64,000 nt of DNA from an uncultured Paracoccaceae bacterium (GCA_947503965.1 CANNFU010000001.1:62001-126000), one strand, 5' to 3'; counted from the first letter of the stretch, positions 19,482-28,673 are shown. The notes: generated from the letters alone by a model not told the origin. A program made the numbers and translations.

Positions 19482-19509
19482 GCGGGCCCTGATCAAAATC
19501 AAGGCCCGC
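19482..19509 (-). terminator. Hairpin between soxF and the DUF302 gene
   Basis: Arms 19482-19488 (GCGGGCC) and 19503-19509 (GGCCCGC) are perfectly complementary, with further pairing inside the loop around TGATCAAAATCA. It lies 6 bp after the soxF stop. There is no T-run on the minus strand after it, so it may be a weak terminator or an mRNA 3'-end stabiliser that lowers expression of the genes beyond. Confidence 0.5.
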
Positions 19510-19515
19510 ATTATT

Positions 19516-20778
19516 TTAGCCAAACATGTCCGCGACAATGCCGTCATACCAGCCAACAGATTCCTGATAGGTTGCTGCACGTAGTTCATCGCTTTCGCCA
19601 GTTTGGCTGACGAACCCATCGACCTTGGCGATCTTCTCTTCGGTAGCCTCATAAGTGGCACCGACCTTCACGCCGTCCTCTGTGTCGATCAAAGACCAGC
19701 ACGTATTGGCAAAGCGTGCGGGAAACACGGTTGAGCCGGTCAGCGCACCGCGCACCGCATTGGCGCACACCTTGGCCTGGCTATTGGCCGAAAAGCCCGA
19801 CTTTGGCATATCGCCCTGCGCCGCTGCGTCGCCCAGAACATGGATGTTTTCATCCATCTTCGAGGACATATCGACCGCATTCACAGGTGCCCAGCTGCCC
19901 TCTGTGATGCCCGCAATCTCTGCAATGCGGCCTGCCTTCATGGCGGGGATCACATTACAAACATCGACATTGTTCACATCGCCATCAATGGACAGCGTCA
20001 TAGCTGCCGGGTCAACGACCACGTCTGCACCCCCGAAATCAGGCCCAACACGTTCGATCATGCCAGCGTAGTGATCGTTCCAGCCTTCCTCGAACAGACC
20101 CTGCTTTGAGAACTTCTCTTTCGGGTCGGCAATCAGGATCTTGGCCGTCGGGTTCACCTCTTTGAGCGTATGCGCCACCATCGAGATACGTTCATACGGG
20201 CCGGGCGGGCAGCGGTACGGATTTGGCGGCGCAACCATCGCATATGTGCCACCCTGCGGCATCGCCATGATCTGCGCCTTCAGCAGCTCAGTCTGCGATC
20301 CGCCCTTATAGGCATGTGGCATCGCGTTTTGCGACGACAGATCCCAACCCTCAACGGCGCCATCAACAAAGTCGATGCCCGGCGATAGGATCAGGCGATC
20401 ATACGGCAAGCTGCTTCCACCGGCGAGCGTGACAGTCCTTGCATCACGATCAACACCGACCGCCCAGTCATGCACGACGTTGATCCCGTATTCCGCAGCC
20501 AGCGTGCCATAGCTATGACCAAGCGACTGCATATCGCGGAAACCGCCAAGATAAAGGTTCGAGAAAAAGCAGGTGTAGTAGGTGCGCGTCGGCTCGACCA
20601 AGGTCACATCAATTGCGCCTTGGCTATCCTTGGCGATGTAGCGCGCAGCGGTCGCACCCCCCGCACCGCCACCCACAACCACCACACGCGGCTTGCCTTG
20701 CGCGCGCACCATGGGTGCCGCCAATAGACCCGCTGTTACGGCTGCGGATCCAAGGAATGTCCTTCTGTTGAATGTCAT
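19516..20778 (-). CDS. soxF: Sulfide dehydrogenase flavoprotein subunit SoxF
   Basis: A flavocytochrome c sulfide dehydrogenase-type flavoprotein, 420 residues. A Tat leader (NRRTFLGSAAVTAG, cleavage after RAQ near 27) exports it folded. The FAD-binding loop VVVVGGGAGGATAARY is at 32-47. The family motif PPNPYRCPPGPYER, with its redox cysteine, lies near residue 190, and a second conserved cysteine is in NTCWSLID. It pairs with SoxE, encoded just upstream, which accepts the electrons. It is accessory to the core thiosulfate pathway and can oxidise sulfide. Confidence 0.92.
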   Translation of the reverse strand: MTFNRRTFLGSAAVTAGLLAAPMVRAQGKPRVVVVGGGAGGATAARYIAKDSQGAIDVTLVEPTRTYYTCFFSNLYLGGFRDMQSLGHSYGTLAAEYGINVVHDWAVGVDRDARTVTLAGGSSLPYDRLILSPGIDFVDGAVEGWDLSSQNAMPHAYKGGSQTELLKAQIMAMPQGGTYAMVAPPNPYRCPPGPYERISMVAHTLKEVNPTAKILIADPKEKFSKQGLFEEGWNDHYAGMIERVGPDFGGADVVVDPAAMTLSIDGDVNNVDVCNVIPAMKAGRIAEIAGITEGSWAPVNAVDMSSKMDENIHVLGDAAAQGDMPKSGFSANSQAKVCANAVRGALTGSTVFPARFANTCWSLIDTEDGVKVGATYEATEEKIAKVDGFVSQTGESDELRAATYQESVGWYDGIVADMFG

Positions 20779-20804
20779 GATTACTCCTCCCCTATGCGCA
20801 TCAA

Positions 20805-21500
20805 CTACTCGATGCTTTCAAAATACGCCGCGAGCGCAGCGATCTCTTCATTCGATAAACGGCCTGCCATCATCTGCATGACAGGATGAGCCCGCACACC
20901 TTCCTTGTAGGCGTGCATCACGACGACGAAATCGTCAGCCGGCCAGTTGGTGATGGATGGAATCCCATCTGTGGCACCGCTGGCCTGATGGCAGGATGTG
21001 CATTCCCCTGACAGATATTCGCCGTAAGCAGGGTCCCCGATAATCGCCAAAACTTCAGGTGCGACGGCATGATCTACAGCTGCGGCAGTTGGTGCTGCCT
21101 CAGGGATATTCCCGGGGCTGGCGGAAAACTGGCGTAGATAGGCAAGTAAATCGTCACGTTCCTGTTGCACTTCAAAGCCGTGGAAACTCATGCGTGTGTT
21201 GGACACAAGCCTGCGCGGGTTCTCGATGAAATCGTCCAGCGTCTCATAGGTCCAAACCAAGCCACCGTCCGCCGCGCGTTGCAGACCGGCCGAATAGCGA
21301 TAGCCGTCTGCCGCACCAGCCGGACGGTCAAAGATATTGTTCAGGTGCGGGCCAATGCGATCGCGCGCGCCTTGGCCAACCTCGTGGCAGCCGCTGCATT
21401 GCCTGAACAACGTTTGCCCGTTTTCCGCATCACCACCAACCTCCGCCTGGCTTGTGCCCGCAGCGCCCAAGAGGGCGATGAAGAAAAGCCGCCACCACAT
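20805..21500 (-). CDS. soxE: Di-haem cytochrome c SoxE
   Basis: A 231-residue periplasmic cytochrome with signal peptide (1-19). There are two CxxCH haem sites, CSGCH (35-39) and CTSCH (167-171), in two cytochrome c domains joined by a linker rich in Ala/Pro (about 128-148). Axial Met candidates are RMSFHG and MMAGR. The start codon overlaps the soxD stop (TGATG), so translation is coupled. It is the electron-accepting partner of SoxF. Confidence 0.9.
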   Translation of the reverse strand: MWWRLFFIALLGAAGTSQAEVGGDAENGQTLFRQCSGCHEVGQGARDRIGPHLNNIFDRPAGAADGYRYSAGLQRAADGGLVWTYETLDDFIENPRRLVSNTRMSFHGFEVQQERDDLLAYLRQFSASPGNIPEAAPTAAAVDHAVAPEVLAIIGDPAYGEYLSGECTSCHQASGATDGIPSITNWPADDFVVVMHAYKEGVRAHPVMQMMAGRLSNEEIAALAAYFESIE

Positions 21501-22774
21501 CAGTCTTCAAAGCTCTGCAGATAAGCGATCAGGGCTGCGATATCCGCTTCTTCACGCACGCCCCGGAACGTCATCTTCGTGCCTGCCATTGTGCCGCGTG
21601 GGTCGGCAAGAAACGCCGCGAGGCTTTCAGGTGTCCAAACCTCGCCAGCGGTATTGGCCTCTTGGAACACATTGGAATAGCGGAACCCCTCAACCGAACC
21701 GATTGTACGTCCCAGCATACCGTTCAGCGCCGGACCCGTGCGATTGCTGGCATTCTCCCCAACCTGATGGCAGGATTTGCACTGTCGAAATGCACCTTCG
21801 CCCGCGGCGACCAAGGTTGGATCAAGACCATCGGTTTCGTCGGTAGCCGTGGTTGCAACAGTGTCATCAGACGCCGAGAACACCGGCCCGTCGCCCGTCG
21901 TGGCGTCGTTCATCACTGACTCACCCCCGCCCTCAGGTGTGACGTCCAGGAAAGTCGCGCGCATGGTGATTTCCACGGTGTCCTTGCAGTTCGCCATGCA
22001 AGGTTCAGTCCGCCATTGGACGTATTCAAGCTCTGGACGGTCATCAATGACAAACCCGTCGCTGTTATACATCTCGACTTCGGTGAAGTTCTCGTGGCTC
22101 AGCTCGAAATCGTCATCAACCAGATCGTTGGAATACAGGATATACGCGACGATGGCATAGGTCTCATCCGGCGTCAGCGTACCCGCTGCACCAAATGGCA
22201 TGGACCGATTGATATAATCCCAAGCCGTCGACAGATGCGGCCAGTAAGAACCGACCGTCTTGACAGGATCTTTGTCGGCGAGTGTGTCAAAGCCGCCTGC
22301 AAGAACGGGCCAATTGCCGACACCTTCGGCGAAATCACCATGGCAAGAGGCACATTTTTCAACGAAAACCTCTTCCCCGGTATAAACATCACCGCGCCCT
22401 TCGGGCAGGCCGCGGCCGTCCGGCAGAACATCGACATCCCATGCGGCAAGCTCCTCCTCCAGCGCGGCACGGCCAAGTTCATAGGTGCCTTCAATGACCG
22501 GCGCAGGCGCTGTCAGGCTGGTGCTGGCAGTGGCGGCATCAGCCGCGATTTGTTGGAGCTGATCACGTTCTGACATCAGACGCGCAGCTTCTTCAGCAGC
22601 AGTTTGTGCCTCTGCACTGGCGCGGGCCGCATTCGCTTCAATTTGCTGAACACGGATTTCGAGTGTTTCAATTGTCTGCGCACCGTACTGCCGCGAAGAC
22701 AAGCCATATGCGAGCCCCAGACCAAGCGCCGTGATCCCAATTGCAGGGGCAAATAGATTAAGAGACTTCGACAT
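21500..22774 (-). CDS. soxD: Sulfane dehydrogenase cytochrome subunit SoxD
   Basis: A 424-residue di-haem cytochrome c that takes electrons from SoxC. ATG 22774 is chosen (MSKSLNLF); an ATG 21 bp upstream is possible. It has an N-terminal membrane-spanning signal/anchor (about 7-25), then a coiled-coil stretch rich in Ala/Glu (about 30-85). The first haem site is CASCH and the second CKSCH, in domains separated by the WRTEPCMANCKDTVEI region typical of SoxD. The start lies inside the end of soxC and the stop overlaps soxE. Confidence 0.93.
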   Translation of the reverse strand: MSKSLNLFAPAIGITALGLGLAYGLSSRQYGAQTIETLEIRVQQIEANAARASAEAQTAAEEAARLMSERDQLQQIAADAATASTSLTAPAPVIEGTYELGRAALEEELAAWDVDVLPDGRGLPEGRGDVYTGEEVFVEKCASCHGDFAEGVGNWPVLAGGFDTLADKDPVKTVGSYWPHLSTAWDYINRSMPFGAAGTLTPDETYAIVAYILYSNDLVDDDFELSHENFTEVEMYNSDGFVIDDRPELEYVQWRTEPCMANCKDTVEITMRATFLDVTPEGGGESVMNDATTGDGPVFSASDDTVATTATDETDGLDPTLVAAGEGAFRQCKSCHQVGENASNRTGPALNGMLGRTIGSVEGFRYSNVFQEANTAGEVWTPESLAAFLADPRGTMAGTKMTFRGVREEADIAALIAYLQSFED

Positions 22775-24032
22775 TCTCGGCGATCCCTTCTTCATTCACA
22801 AACCAGGTTTGGATGCAGTTGTTATGGTAGACTGCGTTTTCGCCGCGCATTTCGCGCAGCTGGTCCTTGGTCGGCTGGACATAGCCGGTTTCGTCAATGG
22901 CCCGGGATTGCAGCAGCATCGGACTGCCGTCCCATTCCGTGTCCAGATAGAACCGGGTCAGCGCCTTGGTATCGCCCTGCTTGCCAAGTCTTGCGGTTTC
23001 CCACGTGATCCCGCCGTCTTTTGACACATCGACGCGGGTGATCTGCCCATGACCGGACCATGCGAGGCCTGAGATCACCAGCGGCCCTGCGGCATGCGTG
23101 ATCGGCATCTGCGGGCTGGGCGACGTGATGACGGATTTGGCATCCATCACCCATGTCCATTTGCGCGCGATGCCGTTCTCGTAGACGTCGGTGTATTTGG
23201 ATGTTTCTTCGCGACTTTCTACGGCCATGTCGGTGACTTCGACGCGGCGCAGCCATTTCACCCACATGTTGCCTTCCCAGCCGGGCACGACCAGTCGGAC
23301 GGGGTAGCCGTGTTCCATCCGCAGCGCCTCGCCATTGGCTTTGAATGCGACAAGCACATCATCAAGCGCCTTTTCCATCGGGATCGAACGCCCATTGGAC
23401 GACGCATCGGCACCTTCGACATAGACCCATTTGTCAGAAAGATCGCCCGCAGCCTCTAGGCCTGCCTCGCGCAGCAATGTCCGCAGCGGAACGCCTGTAT
23501 ATTCCATATTGTGGATCATACCGTGGGTGAACTGCCCGCCGTTCAGCTGTGCGCCCGCCCATTCCATACCGGTATTCGCCGCGCATTCGCAGAAATACAC
23601 GTGGTTTTCGCGCGGGAACCGTTCCAGATCGGCGTAGCTGAAAATCAATGGACGATCGACCAACCCGTTGATCATCAGGCGATAGTCTTCCTTGGACAGC
23701 TCAATCGCACCCGAATGGTGACGCTCAAACGCGCAGCCCTGCGGGGTGATGGTGCCGTCTAAGGCATGGATGGGCGTGAAGTTGATCGATGAGATGGGGG
23801 ATGCCGTCAGCCATTCCACATTGCGGCGCACAACGTCGCTTTCGAACTTAATCGGCAAACCGTAAGGCGTTTCATCAACGCCTGCCCCTGTGTAGGATGC
23901 CCAATCCTGTAACTCCGTGATCTTGGGGTCAGGTGTGCCCTGTGCCGCCGCACCGCCTGCAACTGTGCCTGCTGCAATCGCAGCACCGCTACGCAGGAAC
24001 GCGCGTCTTGAGGGCTTGAAGAATTCATCCAT
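22758..24032 (-). CDS. soxC: Sulfane dehydrogenase molybdenum subunit SoxC
   Basis: A 424-residue sulfite oxidase-family molybdoprotein that, with SoxD, oxidises the sulfane sulfur on SoxY. A Tat leader (SRRAFLRSGAAIAAG, cleavage near AAAQ) exports it with cofactor. The molybdopterin-ligating cysteine lies in FCECAANTGMEW. The C-terminal Mo-co dimerisation domain ends in NNCIQTW. ATG 24032 has AGGAG about 12 bp upstream, unlike the ATG at 24050 that overlaps the soxB stop. In organisms with SoxCD, thiosulfate is oxidised fully to sulfate. Confidence 0.94.
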   Translation of the reverse strand: MDEFFKPSRRAFLRSGAAIAAGTVAGGAAAQGTPDPKITELQDWASYTGAGVDETPYGLPIKFESDVVRRNVEWLTASPISSINFTPIHALDGTITPQGCAFERHHSGAIELSKEDYRLMINGLVDRPLIFSYADLERFPRENHVYFCECAANTGMEWAGAQLNGGQFTHGMIHNMEYTGVPLRTLLREAGLEAAGDLSDKWVYVEGADASSNGRSIPMEKALDDVLVAFKANGEALRMEHGYPVRLVVPGWEGNMWVKWLRRVEVTDMAVESREETSKYTDVYENGIARKWTWVMDAKSVITSPSPQMPITHAAGPLVISGLAWSGHGQITRVDVSKDGGITWETARLGKQGDTKALTRFYLDTEWDGSPMLLQSRAIDETGYVQPTKDQLREMRGENAVYHNNCIQTWFVNEEGIAENVEVS

Positions 24033-24046
24033 TGCGACTGGTCTCC

Positions 24047-25750
24047 TCATGCACCGGCCACGGTGACGCTGGTATTTGGCGCCACGCTCACCGTGCCCTT
24101 GTTGCGAATATGATTTTCAACGACATCCCAGATTGGCGGGCCCTCGGTGCCTTCATTGACTGAGGCCCAGCCCGCGACCACGTATGTCTTCGCAGGATCA
24201 ATCGCCTCACCCGTTCTGAGCAGGGTCATGTCCGAAATCCGTTCACCGATGGGTCTGCTGACATCGATGCGGTAGCCCATGCCACCAACGCGGACCATGT
24301 CACCGCCTTGCTGGTAATAGGGGTCGGTGTTGAACAGATTATCGGCGACATCTTCCATAATCGTATGGATGAATTCGCCTGTCATTTCAGTGCGATAGGC
24401 ATTGGGATAGGTCATTGACGTGACGTTCCAGATATCCTCGCGGGTGATGTCCTGACCGGGCATGATGGACGGCCCCCAGCGCACGCCGGGTGACAGGGAA
24501 ATGTCGGCGTCGCGTTCTTCGATCAGCGCCTCGCAAATCAGATCATCCCAAGAGCCGTTGAAATTGCCGCGCCGATAAAGCAGCGTGTCATCCGCCGTTT
24601 TTCCGATCACCTCGGTCAGATCATCAAGGAACGGGGCGCGTTCGGCATCGATTGCAGCAGCCACATCCGGATCAGGGGCAATTACGTCTGCAAAGATCGG
24701 GATCAGCTTATGGCGGAAACCCATCATCCGGCCATCGCGCACATCCAGATCAACCCGACTGACAAACTTCCCGTTCGAGCCTGACGCGACGATGATCGTT
24801 TCGCCAATCAAAACCGGTTCAGGAAGGGCATCATGGGTATGGCCGGCAAGAATCACATCAATACCCGTAACCCGCTCTGCCATCTTCTTGTCCACGTCAA
24901 AGCCATTATGCGACAGGCAAACAACCAGTTCTGCGCCTTGCCCGCGGACCTCATCCACCATTTCCTGCATTCGCTGGTCACGGATACCGAATGAATACTC
25001 CGGGAACATCCAGCCGGGATTGGCAATTGGCATGTAAGGAAAGGCCTGCCCGATCACGGCAATCCTCACACCACCGCTTTCATAGAATTTGTAAGGGGCA
25101 AAATCCTCTGCCGGTTCATCCCACTCGGCGTCAAAGATGTTCTGGCCCAGCGCCGCAAAGGGCAAGTCGCCGACAATGTCGCGCACGCGGTCAGAGCCAA
25201 GCGTGAATTCCCAATGAAACGTCATCGCATCCGGCTTCAAAAGGTTCATGACGTTCACGACGTCCTGCCCTTGGGTCTTGTAGCAAGTGTAAGAGCCGTG
25301 CCAGGTATCACCCCCATCCAGCAGCAGCGCATCAGGACGTTCCGCCCGGATACTGTTCACCACCGTGGCAACACGATCCATGCCGCCCATCTGGCCGTAA
25401 GCCTGACCAAGGGCCGCGAAGTCATCATAGCTGAGCGCGTAGTGTGACGCGCTACCATCTTCGATCCCGTAAAGTTTGCGGAACTCTGCGCCGGTAATGT
25501 GGGGCACTTGCCCCTTATTGGACCCGACCCCCAGGTTAATTTCAGGTTCACGAAACCAGATCGGTTTCAGTTGGGCATGGATGTCCGTGATGTGGATGAG
25601 CGATACGTTCCCAAACGTGTCAAACTGCAACAGGTCACTTTGCGAAAGCGATTGCTGTGCTGCCAGCTTGCCCCAATTCCCAAAGCCAGACGCACCAACG
25701 ATCGCCGAAGCCGCCATGCTGGCTTGCAGAAAATCACGTCGAGATATCAT
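24047..25750 (-). CDS. soxB: Thiosulfohydrolase SoxB
   Basis: A 567-residue di-manganese hydrolase of the 5'-nucleotidase/metallophosphatase family that removes sulfate from S-sulfonated SoxY. Tat leader MISRRDFLQASMAASA. Metal motifs are ITDIHAQ, DGGDTWHG, LSHNGFD and AGHTHD, in the order expected. ATG 25750 follows AAGGA and puts the RR pair correctly; an ATG at 25786 lies inside the operator and is unlikely. It is separated from soxA by a terminator and has its own ATTC-N8-GAAT site. Confidence 0.95.
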   Translation of the reverse strand: MISRRDFLQASMAASAIVGASGFGNWGKLAAQQSLSQSDLLQFDTFGNVSLIHITDIHAQLKPIWFREPEINLGVGSNKGQVPHITGAEFRKLYGIEDGSASHYALSYDDFAALGQAYGQMGGMDRVATVVNSIRAERPDALLLDGGDTWHGSYTCYKTQGQDVVNVMNLLKPDAMTFHWEFTLGSDRVRDIVGDLPFAALGQNIFDAEWDEPAEDFAPYKFYESGGVRIAVIGQAFPYMPIANPGWMFPEYSFGIRDQRMQEMVDEVRGQGAELVVCLSHNGFDVDKKMAERVTGIDVILAGHTHDALPEPVLIGETIIVASGSNGKFVSRVDLDVRDGRMMGFRHKLIPIFADVIAPDPDVAAAIDAERAPFLDDLTEVIGKTADDTLLYRRGNFNGSWDDLICEALIEERDADISLSPGVRWGPSIMPGQDITREDIWNVTSMTYPNAYRTEMTGEFIHTIMEDVADNLFNTDPYYQQGGDMVRVGGMGYRIDVSRPIGERISDMTLLRTGEAIDPAKTYVVAGWASVNEGTEGPPIWDVVENHIRNKGTVSVAPNTSVTVAGA

Positions 25751-25779
25751 TTGGCCAATCCTTCTACGAAAGCCTTCAT

Positions 25780-25795
25780 ATTCCATTTATTGAAT
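25780..25795. promoter_or_regulatory. ATTC-N8-GAAT site upstream of soxB
   Basis: ATTC (25780-25783), eight bases, GAAT (25792-25795), an exact match to the SqrR/BigR-type consensus. The flanks extend the symmetry (ATTCCATT against AATGGGAT, one mismatch). It sits 30 bp upstream of the soxB start and directly after the soxA terminator, so it probably marks a separate soxBCDEF promoter. Confidence 0.55.
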
Positions 25796-25806
25796 GGGAT
25801 ATGGTA

Positions 25807-25843
25807 GAAAAAAGCCCGCCCCTGACATTCAGGAAGCGGGCTC
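25807..25843 (-). terminator. Rho-independent terminator between soxA and soxB
   Basis: On the minus strand AGCCCGC (25842-25836) pairs with GCGGGCT (25819-25813), with inner CCTGA/TCAGG pairing and loop ATG, followed by a run of six T (25813-25808). It begins 10 bp after the soxA stop. The stem-loop and T-tract are textbook. Confidence 0.85.
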
Positions 25844-25852
25844 TCAGGGAGG

Positions 25853-26704
25853 TTAGTTTCGAACAGCGGGTCCTTCGACTGACAAACCATTGCCGCGCGA
25901 AGCCACATAAAGCTCAAGCGCGATCATTTCCTCAGCGCCAACGCTGTAAGTCTCTGCGCGGGTATCGCGGATACACCCGCGGAAGCGTGACTGCACACCA
26001 TTCAGCTTGGCGTTTTTCAGGCGATATGTTGGGAAGCCATTGATTTGGCCTTGGCTTAGATGGTCCGCGCGAATGTTGTTGCCATAATTGTCTTCATGAC
26101 AATTCGCACAGGATAGATCCAACTGGCCAAAGCGGGTGTAATAGATATCCCGCCCTTTCTCCCACGTGGATTGGGCCGGTCCATCAATGGCGACATCAAT
26201 AGTCATTCCGCGCGAAACAGAGGCAAGCAGGGCTTCCATGTTCAGCATGTCACCGCCGTCATACTTCCACTCTTCCGCGCCCATCCGTTCGGTGCGGCAG
26301 CCGTTAACCTGTGTTGCGATGGTGCGCACCTCTTCGGCTTCTTCGTTCCATTTAGGATAGACGGCACGCACGCCTGCCATCTCTTCAGGGGCACCATGGC
26401 AAGAGGCGCAGGATTCACCTGCGCTGCCTTCAACCGTGTTCCAGGCCTCAATTGCATCATCGACAAAAATCATGCCGGGGTTTTCAAAGTCGTCCATCTG
26501 CAAGGCTTGCGTCTCGCTCGAACGGAAAACCCAACCGGAATAGATCGTGCTTAGGTTCTCAAGATGCTCCGGCGCGTCTGTCCGCACGGTAATCTCGATC
26601 TCCTCATTGACGACCAGGTTAGCCTCTTCATCGGCCTGTACCGCAAAAGCGGCGCAAAGCGCGACACCGGCAATACCACCTCTCAACACTGTTTTCATTG
26701 ACAT
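25853..26704 (-). CDS. soxA: Thiosulfotransferase cytochrome subunit SoxA
   Basis: A 283-residue periplasmic cytochrome c that, with SoxX, couples thiosulfate to SoxY. Signal peptide 1-24. Two haem sites, CASCH (99-103) and CANCH (199-203), make it a di-haem type. The active-site cysteine that carries the persulfide/haem ligand is Cys244 in FRGCIRDTRAE. It lies last in soxXYZA; the stop is followed within 10 bp by a terminator. Confidence 0.95.
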   Translation of the reverse strand: MSMKTVLRGGIAGVALCAAFAVQADEEANLVVNEEIEITVRTDAPEHLENLSTIYSGWVFRSSETQALQMDDFENPGMIFVDDAIEAWNTVEGSAGESCASCHGAPEEMAGVRAVYPKWNEEAEEVRTIATQVNGCRTERMGAEEWKYDGGDMLNMEALLASVSRGMTIDVAIDGPAQSTWEKGRDIYYTRFGQLDLSCANCHEDNYGNNIRADHLSQGQINGFPTYRLKNAKLNGVQSRFRGCIRDTRAETYSVGAEEMIALELYVASRGNGLSVEGPAVRN

Positions 26705-26730
26705 TGCCCTCCCCGGCGCGTCCGCTGTCG

Positions 26731-27060
26731 TTATCCGACTGTGATCTCTTTGCTGTCTGTGTAGACGTCGCCATCGTCGTCGTACCAGGTGAATTCAAAC
26801 GTCCCTGTTTCCGGCACAATGGCCTGAAACTCAAAGTAGGGGTTTGTTGAAATCGCAGGCTCGAGCGTGACGTCAATCACGGTCTCACCGTTGAACGTGC
26901 AGGTGAAACGATTGATGATCGAACGCGGAATGACGTTGCCGTCCCCATCCTTGCGCTGGCCCGATTCCATCGGGTGACTGATCAGTGTCTTGATCGTGAT
27001 TTCTTCGCCAGCGGTTGCATCACGGGGGACACGAACGCGGGGTTTTACATTCTCTGCCAT
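26731..27060 (-). CDS. soxZ: Sulfur-carrier complex subunit SoxZ
   Basis: A 109-residue immunoglobulin-like beta protein without signal peptide. It is exported by riding with SoxY, which carries the Tat leader. It has the family features VPRDATAGEEITIKTLISHPMESG (14-37 region, shown in part) and the closing YTDSKEITVG. It stabilises SoxY in the carrier dimer to which all intermediates are bound. It is 26 bp ahead of soxA and 15 bp after soxY. Confidence 0.94.
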   Translation of the reverse strand: MAENVKPRVRVPRDATAGEEITIKTLISHPMESGQRKDGDGNVIPRSIINRFTCTFNGETVIDVTLEPAISTNPYFEFQAIVPETGTFEFTWYDDDGDVYTDSKEITVG

Positions 27061-27075
27061 TGTCTTTTTCCTCGC

Positions 27076-27492
27076 TTAGCCGCCGCAGCCGCCGATTGTG
27101 ACTTTCACTTCCTGACTGGCCTGTACAAAGCTGCCATCAGGCATACGGGCAATGGCGATCACATCCTGTGTGCCAGCCAGCCGAATACGTGTCGCAGCGG
27201 ATTGCGATGCGGCCAGCGCACCAAAGGTGAATGTCGCCACTGAAGGGGTCGGGTTGCCGGCTGCAAAGACAATGATTGCCTCTGCGCCCGGCGCGTCGAC
27301 CTCGATCGGCACGGTATTCCCGTTCTCGGCGATTTCTGGGGCGATCAGCGTGATGCCATCACTGCCAACCTCTGCGCCACCGGTGAAAGCCGCGATCTCC
27401 TCTTCGACGGCCGCAAAGGCGCGCACCGGCATGAAGGCTGCAACCGCTGACCCGACCGCCATCATAAGCGTGTGTCTGCGTGTAAGTTTCAT
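27076..27492 (-). CDS. soxY: Sulfur-carrier protein SoxY
   Basis: A 138-residue carrier protein. Tat-type leader LTRRHTLMMAVGSAVAAF (3-20) with cleavage near 28. The C-terminus ends in the diagnostic swinging arm GGCGG, whose cysteine (Cys136) carries thiosulfate-derived sulfur through the cycle. The single-Ig fold is as in other SoxY. It lies 30 bp after soxX and is the partner of SoxZ. Confidence 0.95.
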   Translation of the reverse strand: MKLTRRHTLMMAVGSAVAAFMPVRAFAAVEEEIAAFTGGAEVGSDGITLIAPEIAENGNTVPIEVDAPGAEAIIVFAAGNPTPSVATFTFGALAASQSAATRIRLAGTQDVIAIARMPDGSFVQASQEVKVTIGGCGG

Positions 27493-27522
27493 GGTATCTC
27501 CTGTATGTCTGTTGATGACAGA

Positions 27523-27996
27523 TCAGTCTTTGAGTGTTTGAAGATATGCGACGACATCTTCGATTTCCTGGGCGGTCAGCAGAGGTGCAAGCTCGCCTTC
27601 GGCGGCCTTGCCGGTAAAACCATCACCCGGACGTATGAAATCACTGGTCCGATAGAAGGCTGGCATGATGGTTCCCTCGAACGTCATCTTTGCATTTGCA
27701 ACGATGCCGCGTAATTCGGCAGCGCTACGATACTCGCCAATACCATCAAGCGATGGACCAACCTCTCCGTGGAACGGATATTCATCCAATGCAGTCACCT
27801 GATGGCAGGCAATACAATTGCCTTTGCCACGGTCCACCATGATTTCCTCTCCTGCCACCGGATCACCGGGTTGACCGGACAAGGACATTTCGACCTCGCC
27901 ATACTCACTGTAAGCCACATCGTCAGGCGTAACGCCTTCGGCAAATCCTACTGTCGCTATTGCTATCGCGACGCCTGCGCCAACTAAACGCTTCAT
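27523..27996 (-). CDS. soxX: Thiosulfotransferase cytochrome subunit SoxX
   Basis: A 157-residue mono-haem cytochrome c, partner of SoxA. Signal peptide 1-19 from ATG 27996, which follows GGGAGGG; the frame stays open upstream but without a leader-like start. The haem site is CIACH (61-65), and the axial methionine candidate is in MTFEGTIMPAFY. First gene of soxXYZA. A SqrR-like site lies about 70 bp upstream. Confidence 0.93.
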   Translation of the reverse strand: MKRLVGAGVAIAIATVGFAEGVTPDDVAYSEYGEVEMSLSGQPGDPVAGEEIMVDRGKGNCIACHQVTALDEYPFHGEVGPSLDGIGEYRSAAELRGIVANAKMTFEGTIMPAFYRTSDFIRPGDGFTGKAAEGELAPLLTAQEIEDVVAYLQTLKD

Positions 27997-28065
27997 GGTC
28001 CCTCCCCGGATCACAAATCCCTCATGTATACCGTAGACTACGAACCATGAGAGTCGCAACATCAA

Positions 28066-28081
28066 AATCAACTATTTGAAT
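28066..28081. promoter_or_regulatory. SqrR/SoxR-like site upstream of soxX
   Basis: AATC (28066-28069), eight bases, GAAT (28078-28081), one mismatch from ATTC-N8-GAAT. The flank GAATGTTT is shared with the soxV/soxS site. It lies between soxW and soxX, where SoxR is known to bind in Paracoccus and Pseudaminobacter. Binding here is inferred. Confidence 0.5.
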
Positions 28082-28103
28082 GTTTGCAACTAATGCGCTG
28101 TTC

Positions 28104-28673
28104 TCATTCCGTTATTCCCTGCTCCTGAATGATCCGCGCATGGTATCTTTGAAAGGTTTCATCGCCCAGATAGCGTTCTTCATTTATCCAGTTGAGCAGG
28201 TTCAACGTCGTCCATCGCCCGAAGGCCCCCGGCATGACAGCAACGGCGGCCTCGGCCGCAGTCTGATCTGGCGCCACCTCTTGCGGAAAAAACATCATTG
28301 TCGGCGTGAACAATGCATTCCAACGCCGCACCATGTCTTTCTCGGACAAGGTCGTGCCGTCAAAATCCGTCACATCCACATCACCAAACATGTTAATCTG
28401 CACGACAAAGAAATGGTCATTCAGCGCCGCCGCGACCTCTGGCACCGGAAACACTTCTTCATGCATCTTGGTACAATAGATGCAGCCGCGCTGCTCAATA
28501 ATGACCATCAACCGTTTGCCCTCGGCGTTTGCCTCTTCAAGGTCCTCGTGCAGATCCTTGAACGTATCACGCATCCAGTCTGTCTTATGCAGCCCATCAT
28601 CACCCAATGTGGCGGCAAGCACGGGCAGCGCAAAGATGATCGCAGCTGCACCCAGTATTGAACGAAAGTACAT
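28104..28673 (-). CDS. soxW: Periplasmic thioredoxin SoxW
   Basis: A 189-residue thioredoxin-fold protein with signal peptide (1-20). The redox motif is CIYC (Cys64, Cys67) in QRGCIYCTKMHEE, and the cis-proline region appears as FTPTMMFF. ATG 28673 has a strong AGGAGG 5-10 bp upstream. The same frame is open upstream into soxV antiframe sequence, which is not coding. It receives electrons from SoxV and probably keeps SoxY reduced. It lies 11 bp after soxV. Confidence 0.9.
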   Translation of the reverse strand: MYFRSILGAAAIIFALPVLAATLGDDGLHKTDWMRDTFKDLHEDLEEANAEGKRLMVIIEQRGCIYCTKMHEEVFPVPEVAAALNDHFFVVQINMFGDVDVTDFDGTTLSEKDMVRRWNALFTPTMMFFPQEVAPDQTAAEAAVAVMPGAFGRWTTLNLLNWINEERYLGDETFQRYHARIIQEQGITE

